The notes under the pieces are model-generated. The model ran no database searches and was not told where the DNA came from. It saw only the letters and a list, made by a program, of their open reading frames with translations. Shown here in pieces: positions 7,416-16,414 of a stretch of 34,537 nt of DNA. How positions within the stretch are numbered: the first letter of the stretch is position 1; the number at the start of each line of letters is the position of its first letter. The stretch is from Verrucomicrobiota bacterium. Its GTDB lineage: Bacteria > Verrucomicrobiota > Verrucomicrobiia > Opitutales > Opitutaceae. The DNA lies in the NCBI GenBank assembly GCA_026398135.1, contig JAPLTN010000041.1, positions 1 through 34,537 of the forward strand. Reading direction: 5' to 3'. The position numbers were made by a program, and so were the translations under genes.

Positions 7416-9926
7416 TTACAGCTTGTCCAGATCGACGAGGATTTCTCGCGGGCTGGAACCGTTTTCCGGGCCCACGATGCCGCGTTCTTCCATGAGGTCC
7501 ACAATGCGGGCGGCGCGGTTGTAACCGATGCGCAGGCGGCGCTGAAGCGTGCTGGTGCTGGCGCGTTTGGTGGCGCGGAGCACGCCCATGGCTTTTTTGT
7601 AGAGCTTTTCGTCGTCCTCCACGTCGCCGTCGTCCTCCACTTCCTCGTCGTTGTCGGAGTTGGCGGCGGCGTCGTCCTCGATCTGGTTTTGCACGTTTTC
7701 CGCGTATTTGGGCGGACCGTTGCGCTTCAGGAATTCGACGAACTCGGCCACTTCCTCGTCCGAGACAAACGCGCCCTGGGCACGCACCAGGCGCGAGGTG
7801 CCGGGGGGCGAAAACAGCATGTCACCGCGGCCGATGAGGGTGTCGGCGCCTTTGCCATCGAGAATGGTGCGGGAGTCCACCTGCGAGGCGACCTGGAAGG
7901 CGATACGCGAGGGCAGGTTGGCTTTGATCACGCCGGTGATGACGTTCACCGAGGGGCGCTGGGTGGCGATGATGAGGTGGATGCCGGCGGCGCGGGCCAG
8001 CTGGGCGAGGCGGGCGATGCTGGTTTCGATCTCGGCCGGGGCGACCATCATGAGGTCGGCCAGCTCGTCGATGATGGCGACGATGTAGGGCAGGCGTTCC
8101 GGGATGGTGAGGCCGTCGTCGGGCGTGGCGGCGGGATCGATGCCGCTTAGGCCGCCCTGGGCGGGAGTCTCGGAAGCATCGGCGGACGAACCGGCTGCGT
8201 TTTTCTTGCGGGTGTTAAAACCCACGATGTTGCGCACCCCGACCTTGGCGAAAATCTGGTAACGTTGCTCCATCTCGCCGAGCAGCCACTTGAGCGCGGA
8301 GGGCACTTTTTTGGGTTCGGTGACGACCGGGATGAGCATGTGCGGCAAGGTGTTGAACACCTTCAGCTCGACTACTTTGGGGTCCACCATGATCAGGCGC
8401 AAATCCTTGGGGCTCTTGCGGTAAACGATGGAGGCGATGATGGAGTTGATACACACCGATTTGCCCGAGCCGGTGGCGCCGGCGATCAGGAGGTGGGGCA
8501 TCTTGGCCAGATCGGAGATGAGGGGTTTGCCGGAAACGTCTTTGCCCAGCGCGATGGGGATTTCTGCTTTGGCCGAGACCCAGTCCTCGGATTCGAGGAT
8601 CTCGCGCATGCCGACCGGAGTGGGGGTGCGGTTGGGGATTTCGATGCCGACGGCGGCTTTGCCCGGAATGGGGGCGAGGATGCGCACCGACTGGGCGCGC
8701 ATGCCGAGGGCGATGTTTTTGTCGAGGTTGGCGATTTTTTCCACCCGCACGCCGGGGGCGGGCACGACTTCGTAGCAGGTGATGACGGGGCCGACGTGGA
8801 TCTCGCCCGGAGTCACGGTCACGCCGAATTCGCCGAGGATGCGGATGAGGTCATCGAGGTTGCGCAGATGCTCGGTATCGGTGTCGGCCGAGGCGGGCTG
8901 CACCTGTTCCTTGAGCAAGGTGAGCGGGGGGAACTGGTAATCCGTCTCGGAAGCGGGTACGGCGGAGGCGCGGGCTTTTTTGGTCTCCTCGGGTTTGACG
9001 ATGGCAACGTGCGGGTTTCCGGCGTTGGAGGGGGGCGTGGCGGTGCTGCGGATGATGCGCGAATCGCTGGTGGCGGGAGCGGTTATCAGTTCGCCGGGAG
9101 CGTTCCCTGCGGGTGACTGCGGGGTGTTGGTGGGCGTCTCTGCGGCGGCGGCGGACTCGGCGGGTTTGGCAAAGGGCGAGCGGGAGGGCGGGCGGAACGG
9201 ATCGCGCGTGATTTCGAGTTTTTTATTGGTCGGGGGCGCGGGCGCGATGGCGATGGTTTTGCCTGCGTCCACCTTGCGTTTTTCGGCGGCGGCGCGGGCT
9301 TCGGCGAGCATTTCGGCTTGGTGCGCTTTGAGTTCTTTTTGCCGGACGCGCCATTCTTGAAAGGCGTGGAAAAGCCGGTCGAATTCCGCTCCTATATCCG
9401 TGGTCAGTATGAAGATAAGGCTGAGGATATAAATGATACCGAGCAGCAAGGCCGATCCGAAGCCGCCCATGAGTTCGGCGAGGAAACCGTTGTAAATCCA
9501 GTGTCCGACCGAGCCGCCCAAATCCTTGGGAAAATAATTGCCGGTGAAGCCACCCACCATGTCCGCCAAGCCCGCTCCGGCCAGCAGGCAGAGAAGAACC
9601 GCCACGCCACGGGTCGCCACCAGTTGGCGCACGTTGCGCAGGGCCACGTAGGTCATCCAGCCGAGGAAAGCGGGCACGAGCCACGCCCCGACACCGAACC
9701 AGTAGAGCAGGTAAAACGTAACATAGGCGCCGAACAACCCGACCGCATTGTGGTCGGTGGGATTGGTGGTGATCAGCGGCACTTGCTCCGGCCGGTAATC
9801 GATAAACGCCACTCCCAGTAAAACCGCCACCACCGCGCAAATGCTTGCCGTTACCCAGCGCGGCCGATGGCGCGGGGCTTGGAAAGAGGGCCCGTTGTTT
9901 GGGTTTGAACTCGCGGCTTTCGACAT
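7416..9926 (-). CDS. ftsK: DNA translocase FtsK
   Basis: The protein pumps chromosome ends across the division septum and helps activate dimer resolution at the terminus. Its 836 residues contain four likely membrane helices within 24-178 and a variable Pro/Ala-rich linker at about 220-330. The alpha/beta motor follows, with Walker A GATGSGKS at 483-490, Walker B IVAIIDELADL at 615-625 and the ATQRPSVNVITGVIKANLPS motif at 654-673. A C-terminal winged-helix gamma domain (about 774-836, with RIGYNRAARIVDLMEERG) binds the polar guide sequences. An acidic stretch, about 750-773, precedes gamma. The motor carries a short insertion at about 573-608, just before Walker B. The start at 9926 has no Shine-Dalgarno sequence. 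It is divergent from manA across 113 bases. Confidence 0.97.
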   Translation of the reverse strand: MSKAASSNPNNGPSFQAPRHRPRWVTASICAVVAVLLGVAFIDYRPEQVPLITTNPTDHNAVGLFGAYVTFYLLYWFGVGAWLVPAFLGWMTYVALRNVRQLVATRGVAVLLCLLAGAGLADMVGGFTGNYFPKDLGGSVGHWIYNGFLAELMGGFGSALLLGIIYILSLIFILTTDIGAEFDRLFHAFQEWRVRQKELKAHQAEMLAEARAAAEKRKVDAGKTIAIAPAPPTNKKLEITRDPFRPPSRSPFAKPAESAAAAETPTNTPQSPAGNAPGELITAPATSDSRIIRSTATPPSNAGNPHVAIVKPEETKKARASAVPASETDYQFPPLTLLKEQVQPASADTDTEHLRNLDDLIRILGEFGVTVTPGEIHVGPVITCYEVVPAPGVRVEKIANLDKNIALGMRAQSVRILAPIPGKAAVGIEIPNRTPTPVGMREILESEDWVSAKAEIPIALGKDVSGKPLISDLAKMPHLLIAGATGSGKSVCINSIIASIVYRKSPKDLRLIMVDPKVVELKVFNTLPHMLIPVVTEPKKVPSALKWLLGEMEQRYQIFAKVGVRNIVGFNTRKKNAAGSSADASETPAQGGLSGIDPAATPDDGLTIPERLPYIVAIIDELADLMMVAPAEIETSIARLAQLARAAGIHLIIATQRPSVNVITGVIKANLPSRIAFQVASQVDSRTILDGKGADTLIGRGDMLFSPPGTSRLVRAQGAFVSDEEVAEFVEFLKRNGPPKYAENVQNQIEDDAAANSDNDEEVEDDGDVEDDEKLYKKAMGVLRATKRASTSTLQRRLRIGYNRAARIVDLMEERGIVGPENGSSPREILVDLDKL

Positions 9927-10039
9927 GTGGCGTGGGGACGGGCTTTAGGCTCGGTTTTTACATGTCAACCAATGCGCCATCCGGTCAAAGGCAATAATGC
10001 CCTTCATACCAATTCCACGGCGTTTCACGTATTTTTATT

Positions 10040-11014
10040 ATGAACGGACTCCTTCAGTTTGAACCGCTCTATCAAGAGCGCGTCTGGGGCGGCCAGGCGA
10101 TGGCGGGGGCCTTGGGCCGGACTTTGCCCGGCACCAAACCCATCGGCGAGGCCTGGGAAATCGTGGATCGCCCCGAAGCCCAGTCGGTCATCAAGGGCGG
10201 CAAATACGCCGGCCAAACCCTGCGCGAAGTCATCAAGGCCCGCCCGACCGAAGTGATGGGACCCGGTTGGCCGAAAACCCGGGCCTTCCCCATTTTGGTC
10301 AAATGGCTCGATTGCCACGAACGCCTGAGCCTCCAGGTCCACCCTCCGGCCGCCATCGCGCCCCAGCTCAAGGGTGAGCCCAAAACCGAGATGTGGTTCA
10401 TCGCCGACACCCACCCCGGCGCAGGCCTGCTCGTCGGCCTCAAAAAAGGCGTTACCCGCGAACAGTTTGAAAACGCCCTCCGCGAAAACGCCCTCGAGCC
10501 CCTCGTGCACCGCTTCAACGTGGCCGAGGGCGACAGCATCCTGGTGCGCAGCGGCCAGATCCACGCGATCGACGCGGGCAACCTGATCCTCGAAATCCAG
10601 CAAAACTCCGACACCACCTACCGCGTTTACGATTGGGGCCGGGTCGGGCTCGACGGCAAACCCCGCCAGCTTCACGTCAAGGAATCGCTCGCCTCGATCA
10701 AGTGGGACGACTTTGAACCCGTGCCCGTCCGCGCCGCACCCACCGGCGGCGTGCTCGCCGAGTGCGCCGAGTTTCGCATCCGACGCATCGTGTTGGACGC
10801 CGGCGAGACCGTGCATTTCGCCGCTGGCGAACAGCCCCGCATCCTCAGTGTGATCACCGGCGAACTCGATCTGGTCGGCAAGACTGCCAAACCGTCCGGC
10901 GGCCTGGCCCGCGGCGAAAACGCCCTTCTACCCTATGCTGGTGAGTTTACCTTCAAGGCGGCCGCCGCCTCCCTCGTTCTTGTCACCGAAAACTTCACCG
11001 GCCAGGTCGATTAA
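10040..11014 (+). CDS. manA: Class I mannose-6-phosphate isomerase
   Basis: This zinc enzyme interconverts fructose 6-phosphate and mannose 6-phosphate, feeding GDP-mannose and related sugar nucleotides. The 324-residue product is the short bacterial form. The zinc ligands are visible: Q99 and H101 in SLQVHPP, E117 in KTEMWF, and H175 in SGQIHAIDAG. NSDTTYRVYDWGR carries the catalytic arginine R195. The N-terminus MNGLLQFEPLYQERVWGG is typical for the family. The ATG at 10040 follows an AT-rich stretch with no Shine-Dalgarno sequence. The next gene may begin inside its 3' end. Precursor supply for the surface polysaccharide locus downstream is a plausible but unproven link. Confidence 0.94.
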   Translation: MNGLLQFEPLYQERVWGGQAMAGALGRTLPGTKPIGEAWEIVDRPEAQSVIKGGKYAGQTLREVIKARPTEVMGPGWPKTRAFPILVKWLDCHERLSLQVHPPAAIAPQLKGEPKTEMWFIADTHPGAGLLVGLKKGVTREQFENALRENALEPLVHRFNVAEGDSILVRSGQIHAIDAGNLILEIQQNSDTTYRVYDWGRVGLDGKPRQLHVKESLASIKWDDFEPVPVRAAPTGGVLAECAEFRIRRIVLDAGETVHFAAGEQPRILSVITGELDLVGKTAKPSGGLARGENALLPYAGEFTFKAAAASLVLVTENFTGQVD

Positions 11015-11666
11015 CTCCTGCCGGCAGCAGGCCTCTCGCCGCCAGCGTGGCGGCGTCCTGGCTTGGCTGACCGCCGGGCTGATGTTTTCCGGCGCCGTCC
11101 TCGCGCTGGGCTGGATGCTGCTCCTGCCCTTGGTCGCCCAAGAACGCTTCGCCGCCACCACCGGGGCACAGCTCCAAGTCCAGGGCCTGATGGGCGACCC
11201 CTTTAGCGGCACCGCCACCGTCACCGCTTGGACCCTGCGGGCCGGCGAGAGCGCCACCGCGCCGGTTCTCGCCCGAGGCGGAGCCGCCCGCGCCGTCGCT
11301 CCAAACTGGAGTGCCGCCTTGGACGCCGCGCCCAGCACCCGCATCGAAATCGAAAAACTGGAGCTCAACGTCACCGAGGCCCGGCTCCTGCCGGATGCCG
11401 CCGGACGCTGGCCCCTGCTCGCGGTCTGCTCCGCCGCCGGCCTGCCCTACGAACGCGGCGGAGCCGTCGGCACCGCCTCTCGCGTACGCATCAGACACCT
11501 TCACCTGCGGGTGGAAACCCTCGTGGTGCGCGACGCCGCCAGCGGGCGCGAGACGCGGGTGCGGGTGGACTGGACCGGCGACTTCGCCGACCTCGATCAC
11601 CTGCGGCCGGTGGTCACCGCCCTGTTGGACGCCTCGCGCACGGCGGGCCGGTCCGTTGCGCGTTGA
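10935..11666 (+). CDS. Single-helix membrane-anchored protein of unknown function
   Basis: The reading frame continues for 243 codons. It has a basic stretch at about 30-38 (RQQASRRQR) followed by a strong hydrophobic helix at about 40-68. A periplasmic-type region follows with FAATTGAQLQVQGLMGDPFSGTATV and IEIEKLELNVTEARLL. This beta-repeat style is reminiscent of AsmA-like proteins such as the product at 6586, but no family is certain. The start is uncertain. The ATG at 10935 lies 80 bases inside manA and gives a sensible basic-then-hydrophobic anchor. The next ATG, at 11082, would cut the helix in half. The true start may be a non-ATG codon between them. The end and frame are secure. The gene is read in the same direction as manA and grpE. 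Confidence 0.6.
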   Translation: MLVSLPSRRPPPPSFLSPKTSPARSINSCRQQASRRQRGGVLAWLTAGLMFSGAVLALGWMLLLPLVAQERFAATTGAQLQVQGLMGDPFSGTATVTAWTLRAGESATAPVLARGGAARAVAPNWSAALDAAPSTRIEIEKLELNVTEARLLPDAAGRWPLLAVCSAAGLPYERGGAVGTASRVRIRHLHLRVETLVVRDAASGRETRVRVDWTGDFADLDHLRPVVTALLDASRTAGRSVAR

Positions 11667-11760
11667 GCAGCGTTGCCCACCCCGCTTCCGCGCGTTGGCC
11701 GCAGCGCGGGCGCAGGGCTTGCGCCGCTGCGGTTCTTGTTTTTCACTCAAGTCTTTTTCC

Positions 11761-12381
11761 ATGAGCCAGACCGAACCTGCCCACGTTAACCCGACTCCTT
11801 CCACGCCTGAAACCGAGCCCGCCGCCGCGACTACGCCGCCGCCGGTCGAGCCCGGTGTATCCTCCGTGACGGCCGCCGAGTATGAGGCCTTGCTCGCCAC
11901 CGCCAAAAAAGAGGCGGCCGACAACTACGACCGCTACCTCCGCTCCGTCGCCGACCTGGAAAACTACCGCAAACGCGCCGTGCGCGACCGCGAGGACGCC
12001 GCCCACCGCTCCGCCACCCGCATCCTCGAAGACCTCATTCCCGTCCTCGATAATCTCAGCCTCGGCCTCCAGGCCGCCAAAGCGCCCAACGCCGACCTCA
12101 AAACCCTCGTCGGCGGCGTCGAAATGGTCGGCCAGCAGCTCAAGTCCGCCCTCGCCGGCCACGGCCTCGCGGAAGTTTCCCCGCTCGGCCAGCCCTTCGA
12201 CCCGAATCTCCACGAAGCGATTTCGCAGCAGCCCCACCCCGAAATCGCCGCCGACCGCGTCTGCGGCGTCGTGCGCATCGGCTACACGCTCAACAGCCGT
12301 CTCGTGCGCGCCGCCAGCGTGATCGTTTCCACCGGCGCTCCGGAAAAACCCGCCGACCCGTCCGTCGGCGTGGTTGTTTAA
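11761..12381 (+). CDS. grpE: Nucleotide exchange factor GrpE
   Basis: GrpE releases ADP from the DnaK chaperone in the heat-shock folding cycle. The 206-residue product has a disordered Pro/Thr/Glu-rich N-terminus (1-40) and the long helical segment ADNYDRYLRSVADLENYRKRAVRDRE. The C-terminal beta domain includes EVSPLGQPFDPNLHEAI and VVRIGYTLNSRLVRAASVIVS, which are diagnostic. The ATG at 11761 is chosen because MSQTEPAH begins the disordered tail. The frame remains open upstream only as a shadow of the previous gene. dnaJ follows after 63 bases, so the two are probably one transcript. No dnaK, hrcA or CIRCE element is visible in the window. Confidence 0.96.
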   Translation: MSQTEPAHVNPTPSTPETEPAAATTPPPVEPGVSSVTAAEYEALLATAKKEAADNYDRYLRSVADLENYRKRAVRDREDAAHRSATRILEDLIPVLDNLSLGLQAAKAPNADLKTLVGGVEMVGQQLKSALAGHGLAEVSPLGQPFDPNLHEAISQQPHPEIAADRVCGVVRIGYTLNSRLVRAASVIVSTGAPEKPADPSVGVVV

Positions 12382-12444
12382 TCACGCCGCTTCGACCCGC
12401 GTTTTCCCATATAATCGCAACCGCCAACCGACCGCTTCCCGCTC

Positions 12445-13620
12445 ATGGCCGAAGAAAACTACTACACCCTGCTAGGCGTTGAAAAAGGCGTCACGGAGGA
12501 GGAACTCAAGAAGGCCTATCGCAAGAAGGCCGTCCAATTCCACCCCGACAAAAATCCCGGCAACAAAGAGGCCGAGGAGATGTTCAAAAAAGTCTCCGAG
12601 GCCTACGAAGTCCTCAAGGATCCGCAGAAGCGCGCCGCCTATGATCAATACGGCCACCGCGCCTTCACCCAGCAAGGCGGGGCCGGTCCGCGCGGACCCG
12701 GCGGCGCGGGCGGCGGGGCCGGGGGCTTCCATGATCCCTTCGACATCTTCCGCGAGGTCTTCGGCCAGCAGGGCGGAGGTGGCGGGGGTGGCGGAGGCGG
12801 CATATTCGACCAAATGTTCGGCGGCGGCGGTGGCGGCGGCTCCGAACGCGATGGCTCCGACCTGCGCTACGACTTGGAAATCTCGCTCGAAGAGGCGGCC
12901 AAGGGCGTGGAAAAAGAAGTCTCCTTCCGTCGTCTGCACGCTTGCGAACGCTGCGAGGGTTCCGGGGCCGAGCCCGGCTCCAAGAAGGTCGTGTGCCCCA
13001 CCTGTCGCGGCGCCGGCCAGATCCGTCGCAGCGGCGGCATCATCACCTTTGCCCAGACCTGCCCGACCTGCGGCGGAGCCGGTCAAAAGATCGAAAAAGC
13101 CTGCACCGCCTGCCGCGGCGAGGGTCGCGTCGCCAAGACCGCCAAAGTCAACGTGCGCATCCCCCCCGGCGTCGATACCGGTACCCGCCTTCGCTCCAGC
13201 GGCAACGGCGAGGCCGGTCTCGCCGGCGGCCAGAGCGGCGACCTCTACATCGTGCTCAATGTGAAGGCGCACGAGCTCTTCGAGCGCCAGGACGACGATC
13301 TCTTCTGCGAGATTCCCATCAAGTTCACCCTTGCCAGCCTCGGCGGAACGCTCGAAGTGCCCACGCTTTCCGGCAAGGCCTCGCTCAAGGTGCCGGTCGG
13401 CACCCAAAGCGGCACCACCTTCCGCCTGCGCGGCAAGGGCATGCCCTCGCTCCGCCAGCGCGGCGCGCAGGGCGACCAGCTCGTCCGCGTGCACGTCGAG
13501 GTGCCCACAAAACTCACCTCGGAACAGGAAAAGCTGCTCAAGGAATTCGCCCGCGTCTGCGGCGACGCCGAACATCCGACTAGCGAAGGCTGGTTCGAAA
13601 AGGCGAAGAAGTTCTTCTGA
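12445..13620 (+). CDS. dnaJ: Chaperone protein DnaJ
   Basis: This co-chaperone delivers unfolded clients to DnaK and stimulates its ATPase. The 391-residue protein is a full type I DnaJ. The J domain occupies 1-70 with the HPD triad at 33-35. A very glycine-rich G/F region spans about 77-132, including two runs of seven or more Gly. Four zinc-binding repeats follow: [24 protein letters not shown] and CTACRGEG. The C-terminal client-binding domains carry [14 protein letters not shown] and [18 protein letters not shown]. The GGN codon runs at 12770-12840 could slip during replication, but the frame is intact here. The start at 12445 has no Shine-Dalgarno sequence. It lies 63 bases after grpE. 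Confidence 0.98.
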   Translation: MAEENYYTLLGVEKGVTEEELKKAYRKKAVQFHPDKNPGNKEAEEMFKKVSEAYEVLKDPQKRAAYDQYGHRAFTQQGGAGPRGPGGAGGGAGGFHDPFDIFREVFGQQGGGGGGGGGGIFDQMFGGGGGGGSERDGSDLRYDLEISLEEAAKGVEKEVSFRRLHACERCEGSGAEPGSKKVVCPTCRGAGQIRRSGGIITFAQTCPTCGGAGQKIEKACTACRGEGRVAKTAKVNVRIPPGVDTGTRLRSSGNGEAGLAGGQSGDLYIVLNVKAHELFERQDDDLFCEIPIKFTLASLGGTLEVPTLSGKASLKVPVGTQSGTTFRLRGKGMPSLRQRGAQGDQLVRVHVEVPTKLTSEQEKLLKEFARVCGDAEHPTSEGWFEKAKKFF

Positions 13621-13663
13621 GCGCTCCGCCGCGCCCGCCTTGTCGTTTCCAACCCCTGTTCCC

Positions 13664-14245
13664 ATGCGCGTCGTCATCCTCGGTTCCGGTCGCGGCTCCA
13701 ACGCCGAAGCCCTTTGTCTCGCCCAGCAGGCCGGGCAACTTGGCCGCGCCCGGATCGTCGCCATTTTTGCCGATCGCGCCGAGGCCGGCATTCTGGCCCT
13801 CGGGCCGCGCTTCGGGATCGAAGCGCGCTACCTCGATCCCTCGCCTTTCAAAACCAAACTCGAGGGCGAGGGCGAACAACGCTACATCGCCGCCGTCGCC
13901 GCCTGCGCGCCTGACCTCGTGGTGCTGGCCGGGTTCATGCGCGTGGTGAAGCCCGGGTTCCTCGCCGCCTTCGCCGGCAAAGTCATCAACCTGCACCCCA
14001 GCTTGTTGCCCAGTTTCCCCGGGCTCGACGGCATCGGCCAGGCCTTTCGCCACGGCGTCAAAATCACCGGCTGCACCGTCCACCACGTCACGCCCGAGGT
14101 GGACGCCGGCCGCATCATCGACCAGGCCGCCGTGCGTATCGAGGATAACGATACCGTGGACACCCTCGCCACCCGCCTCCACGCCGCCGAACACCGGCTT
14201 CTCGTGGACGTCGTGGCGCGTTTGAGTAATCGCGCGCCGCTTTAG
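13664..14245 (+). CDS. purN: Phosphoribosylglycinamide formyltransferase
   Basis: This enzyme transfers a formyl group from 10-formyltetrahydrofolate to GAR in purine synthesis. The 193-residue product has the family start MRVVILGSGRGSNAEAL. The catalytic trio is N109 and H111 in INLHPSLLPSFPG, and D147 in VTPEVDAGRII. The ATG at 13664 is fixed by the family N-terminus; the frame is open further upstream only as a shadow of dnaJ. It lies 43 bases after dnaJ and may be co-transcribed with it. The segment FPGLDGIGQAF differs a little from the common FPGxxAxxQA but keeps the pattern. The identity is secure. Confidence 0.96.
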   Translation: MRVVILGSGRGSNAEALCLAQQAGQLGRARIVAIFADRAEAGILALGPRFGIEARYLDPSPFKTKLEGEGEQRYIAAVAACAPDLVVLAGFMRVVKPGFLAAFAGKVINLHPSLLPSFPGLDGIGQAFRHGVKITGCTVHHVTPEVDAGRIIDQAAVRIEDNDTVDTLATRLHAAEHRLLVDVVARLSNRAPL

Positions 14246-14258
14246 TTAACCACCTTAC

Positions 14259-14276
14259 CCAACGCCCTGGCGTTGG
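14259..14276. repeat. Short palindrome between purN and argC
   Basis: Arms CCAACGCC (14259-14266) and GGCGTTGG (14269-14276) form an eight-bp stem around two bases. The right side continues as GCGTTGGAGG, ten bases that also occur in the right arm of the 25-bp inverted repeat at 6477-6486. No T-run follows, so it is not a standard terminator. It may be a member of a dispersed palindrome family. Confidence 0.6.
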
Positions 14277-14307
14277 AGGCTCTCCAAACCCCCGTTTACC
14301 TACCGCC

Positions 14308-15255
14308 ATGAAAACCAAAGTCTTTGTTGATGGACAGGAAGGCACCACCGGCCTGCAGATTTTTGAACGTCTCGCCGCGCGCGCCGACATCGAGGTTATC
14401 CAGATCGACTTCGCCCTGCGCAAGGATACCGCCGCCCGCGCCGCCTGCCTCAACGCCGCCGACATCGCGTTTCTCTGCCTGCCCGACGATGCCGCCAAAC
14501 AATCCGCCGCGCTCGTCACCAATCCCCGCACTTGCGTGATCGACGCCTCCACCGCGCACCGCGTCGCCGAAGGCTGGACCTACGGGGTGCCCGAGCTTGG
14601 CGCGAGCTACCGCGAAGCGATACGCAGCAGCAAACGCATCGCCAATCCCGGCTGCCACGCCACCGCCTTCGCCCTCGCGGTTCGCCCGCTGGTCCAGCGC
14701 GGACTGGTGCCGGCCGATTTCGCGCTCTCCTGTTTTTCGCTCACCGGCTATAGCGGTGGCGGAAAAAAGATGATCGCCGACTACGAGCAAAACCCGCCCG
14801 CCAAGCTCCGCAGCCCGCGCCCCTACGCGCTCGCGCTCATGCACAAGCACCTGCCTGAAATGCGCGTGCATACCGGTCTGGAACGCGCCCCGATTTTCAA
14901 CCCCATAGTCGCCGGTTTTTACCAAGGCCTGACCGTGACGGTGCCGCTCGCGCTCTCCGATTTGCCCGCCGCGCCCAGTCCGCAAGCCCTGCACCACGCG
15001 CTGACCGAGACCTATGCCGGCGAGAAATTCGTGCGTGTGCTGCCCTTTGGCGACGAGGGCGTGCTCGATGGCGGTTTTTTTGACGTGCAGGCCTGCAACG
15101 GCACCAACCGCTGCGATCTCGCCGTCTTCGGCCATGCCGAGCAGGCGGTGGTGATGGCCCGCCTCGACAACCTCGGCAAAGGTGCATCCGGCGCGGCGAT
15201 ACAGTGCATGAACCTGCACCTCGGCCTCGCCGAAGACCTCGGTCTCACCGCCTGA
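14308..15255 (+). CDS. argC: N-acetyl-gamma-glutamyl-phosphate reductase, type 2
   Basis: This NADPH-dependent enzyme makes N-acetylglutamate semialdehyde in arginine synthesis. The 315-residue length and the sequence style fit the short type-2 branch rather than the roughly 340-residue type 1. The nucleotide-binding turn is DGQEGTTGLQIFERL at 8-22. The catalytic cysteine is C116 in IANPGCHATAFALA. The substrate-binding stretch is SCFSLTGYSGGGKKMI. PELGASYREAI and HLPEMRVHTGL also match. The start at 14308 has no Shine-Dalgarno sequence. It is the last plus-strand core gene, followed by a palindromic element and convergent prmA. No other arginine genes are in the window. Confidence 0.94.
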   Translation: MKTKVFVDGQEGTTGLQIFERLAARADIEVIQIDFALRKDTAARAACLNAADIAFLCLPDDAAKQSAALVTNPRTCVIDASTAHRVAEGWTYGVPELGASYREAIRSSKRIANPGCHATAFALAVRPLVQRGLVPADFALSCFSLTGYSGGGKKMIADYEQNPPAKLRSPRPYALALMHKHLPEMRVHTGLERAPIFNPIVAGFYQGLTVTVPLALSDLPAAPSPQALHHALTETYAGEKFVRVLPFGDEGVLDGGFFDVQACNGTNRCDLAVFGHAEQAVVMARLDNLGKGASGAAIQCMNLHLGLAEDLGLTA

Positions 15256-15266
15256 GCACGTAAGGT

Positions 15267-15294
15267 GTAGGGCGGGGTCGCCGCACCCCGCCGT
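15267..15294. repeat. 28-base palindromic element, copy 1
   Basis: The sequence can fold with arms GGCGGGGT (15271-15278) and ACCCCGCC (15285-15292). The same 28 bases, with two differences, recur in the same orientation at 16249-16276. The two copies flank prmA. This copy lies in the convergent gap between argC and prmA and may help end transcription, though no T-run is present. Confidence 0.7.
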
Positions 15295-15304
15295 TCCGCC
15301 CCGC

Positions 15305-16180
15305 TCAAGGCCGCGTCAGCGCCACATCGCTCCATTCGCCCATCGGACGATGCTCCATCCGCCAGCCCGCCGTGGCGGGGGCAAACGCGGCGCGCACCTG
15401 CTCGTTTTCGTGGGCGAGGATGCCGCTGAGCACGAGCAACCCGCCGGGAGCGACCGCGCTGGTGAGCTCGGGCACGAAACGCATGAGCACGTCGGCCTGG
15501 ATGTTGGCCAGCACGACCTCGGCCTGTTTACCGCCGCCCAGCCCGCTCACCAGATCGCCGGTGAAAAACCGCACCGCGCCCGCGAGGTCGTTAAGCGCGG
15601 CGTTTTCCTCGCTCACGCGCACCGCCTCGGCGTCGTTGTCAAAACCCTCGACCGCGCCCCAACCCAGCCGCACCGCCGAAAGCGCCAGGATGCCCGAGCC
15701 GCAGCCCGCGTCGATCACGTGCCCGCTCGTGCCGTGCGACTCCGCTCGCGCCACCAGGCGCTCGACGCACAGCCGCGTGGTCTCGTGGTTGCCCGTGCCG
15801 AAGGCCAGCCCGGGGTCGAGCCAGATGGCGCTTTCGCCCTCGCCGAGCACGTGGGTGGCGCGCTCCCAAACCGGCACCCAGTGGAGCCGTCCGCAGCGCC
15901 AGGCCTTGAAGTGGGCCTTGTAGCTATCGCGCCAATCCTGATCGCCCAGCGCCCGCTCCACCGGTTCGGCGGCGGCAGCCTCGGGCGGAAGCAGTCCGAT
16001 GAGTTGGCTCCAATGGGTGCGTGCCTCTTCGGCGGAAGGGAAAATGCCCACGATCCAAGCCCGGGCGACAATGACGTCCTGCAAAAGACTCCAGCCCTCC
16101 ACGCCCAGCTCCAGCAGCACATCGTCGATCGCGTCCACGGCCGCCGGAGCGACCTCCACCTTAAGCTCAAAGAGATTCAT
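15305..16180 (-). CDS. prmA: Ribosomal protein L11 methyltransferase
   Basis: The enzyme methylates ribosomal protein L11 using S-adenosylmethionine. The 291-residue product has an N-terminal L11-binding region ([26 protein letters not shown]). The hinge-like motif [15 protein letters not shown] lies at 121-135; FGTGxHxTT is a strong signature of PrmA. The methyltransferase core has motif [14 protein letters not shown] at 155-167, the acidic ribose-binding region at FDNDAEAV, and [11 protein letters not shown] as the catalytic-site strand. The gene is alone on the minus strand between two copies of a 28-base palindromic element. The start at 16180 has no Shine-Dalgarno sequence. Confidence 0.94.
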   Translation of the reverse strand: MNLFELKVEVAPAAVDAIDDVLLELGVEGWSLLQDVIVARAWIVGIFPSAEEARTHWSQLIGLLPPEAAAAEPVERALGDQDWRDSYKAHFKAWRCGRLHWVPVWERATHVLGEGESAIWLDPGLAFGTGNHETTRLCVERLVARAESHGTSGHVIDAGCGSGILALSAVRLGWGAVEGFDNDAEAVRVSEENAALNDLAGAVRFFTGDLVSGLGGGKQAEVVLANIQADVLMRFVPELTSAVAPGGLLVLSGILAHENEQVRAAFAPATAGWRMEHRPMGEWSDVALTRP

Positions 16181-16248
16181 AGCCCGCCAGCGTCCCCGCC
16201 CGCGCGACCCGCATCAAGATTCAAGCGACGAAGTTCCGCGCGTTAACC

Positions 16249-16276
16249 ATGTAGGGCGGCGTCGCCGCACCCCGCT
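16249..16276. repeat. 28-base palindromic element, copy 2
   Basis: This copy matches 26 of 28 bases of the element at 15267-15294, in the same orientation. It contains GCGGCG and CGCCGC arms around one base. It lies in the 234-base gap (16181-16414) between the 5' end of prmA and the 3' end of the DUF192 gene. I see no gene or clear promoter in the rest of that gap. Confidence 0.7.
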
Positions 16277-16414
16277 GTCAGTAAATAAACAGAATACAGA
16301 TTTGGGCTTTTAAACTGAGGCCATTGGCCGATCCATCGACACCCCTTGTTTCGCTCTGCGAAACCACACCTCCCAGCGACGCTCATTGAGCCGACGCATT
16401 AGCGGTTAAAAACG

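Noticed and set aside
8265-9116. Plus-strand frame inside ftsK
   Set aside because: It encodes a Gly/Asp/His-rich product that mirrors the ftsK motor and linker codons and has no domain of its own.
9927-10039. Promoters in the ftsK/manA divergent gap
   Set aside because: A TTGACA occurs on the minus strand near 9964-9969, but no convincing -10 box lies at a 16-18 base distance. No clear pair was found for manA.
12472-13791. A 439-codon minus-strand frame across dnaJ
   Set aside because: It is an Ala/Gly/Leu-rich shadow of dnaJ, which is complete with HPD and four zinc motifs.
15350-16246. A 298-codon plus-strand frame across prmA
   Set aside because: It is the antisense of prmA, whose FGTGNHETT and SAM-binding motifs are clear.
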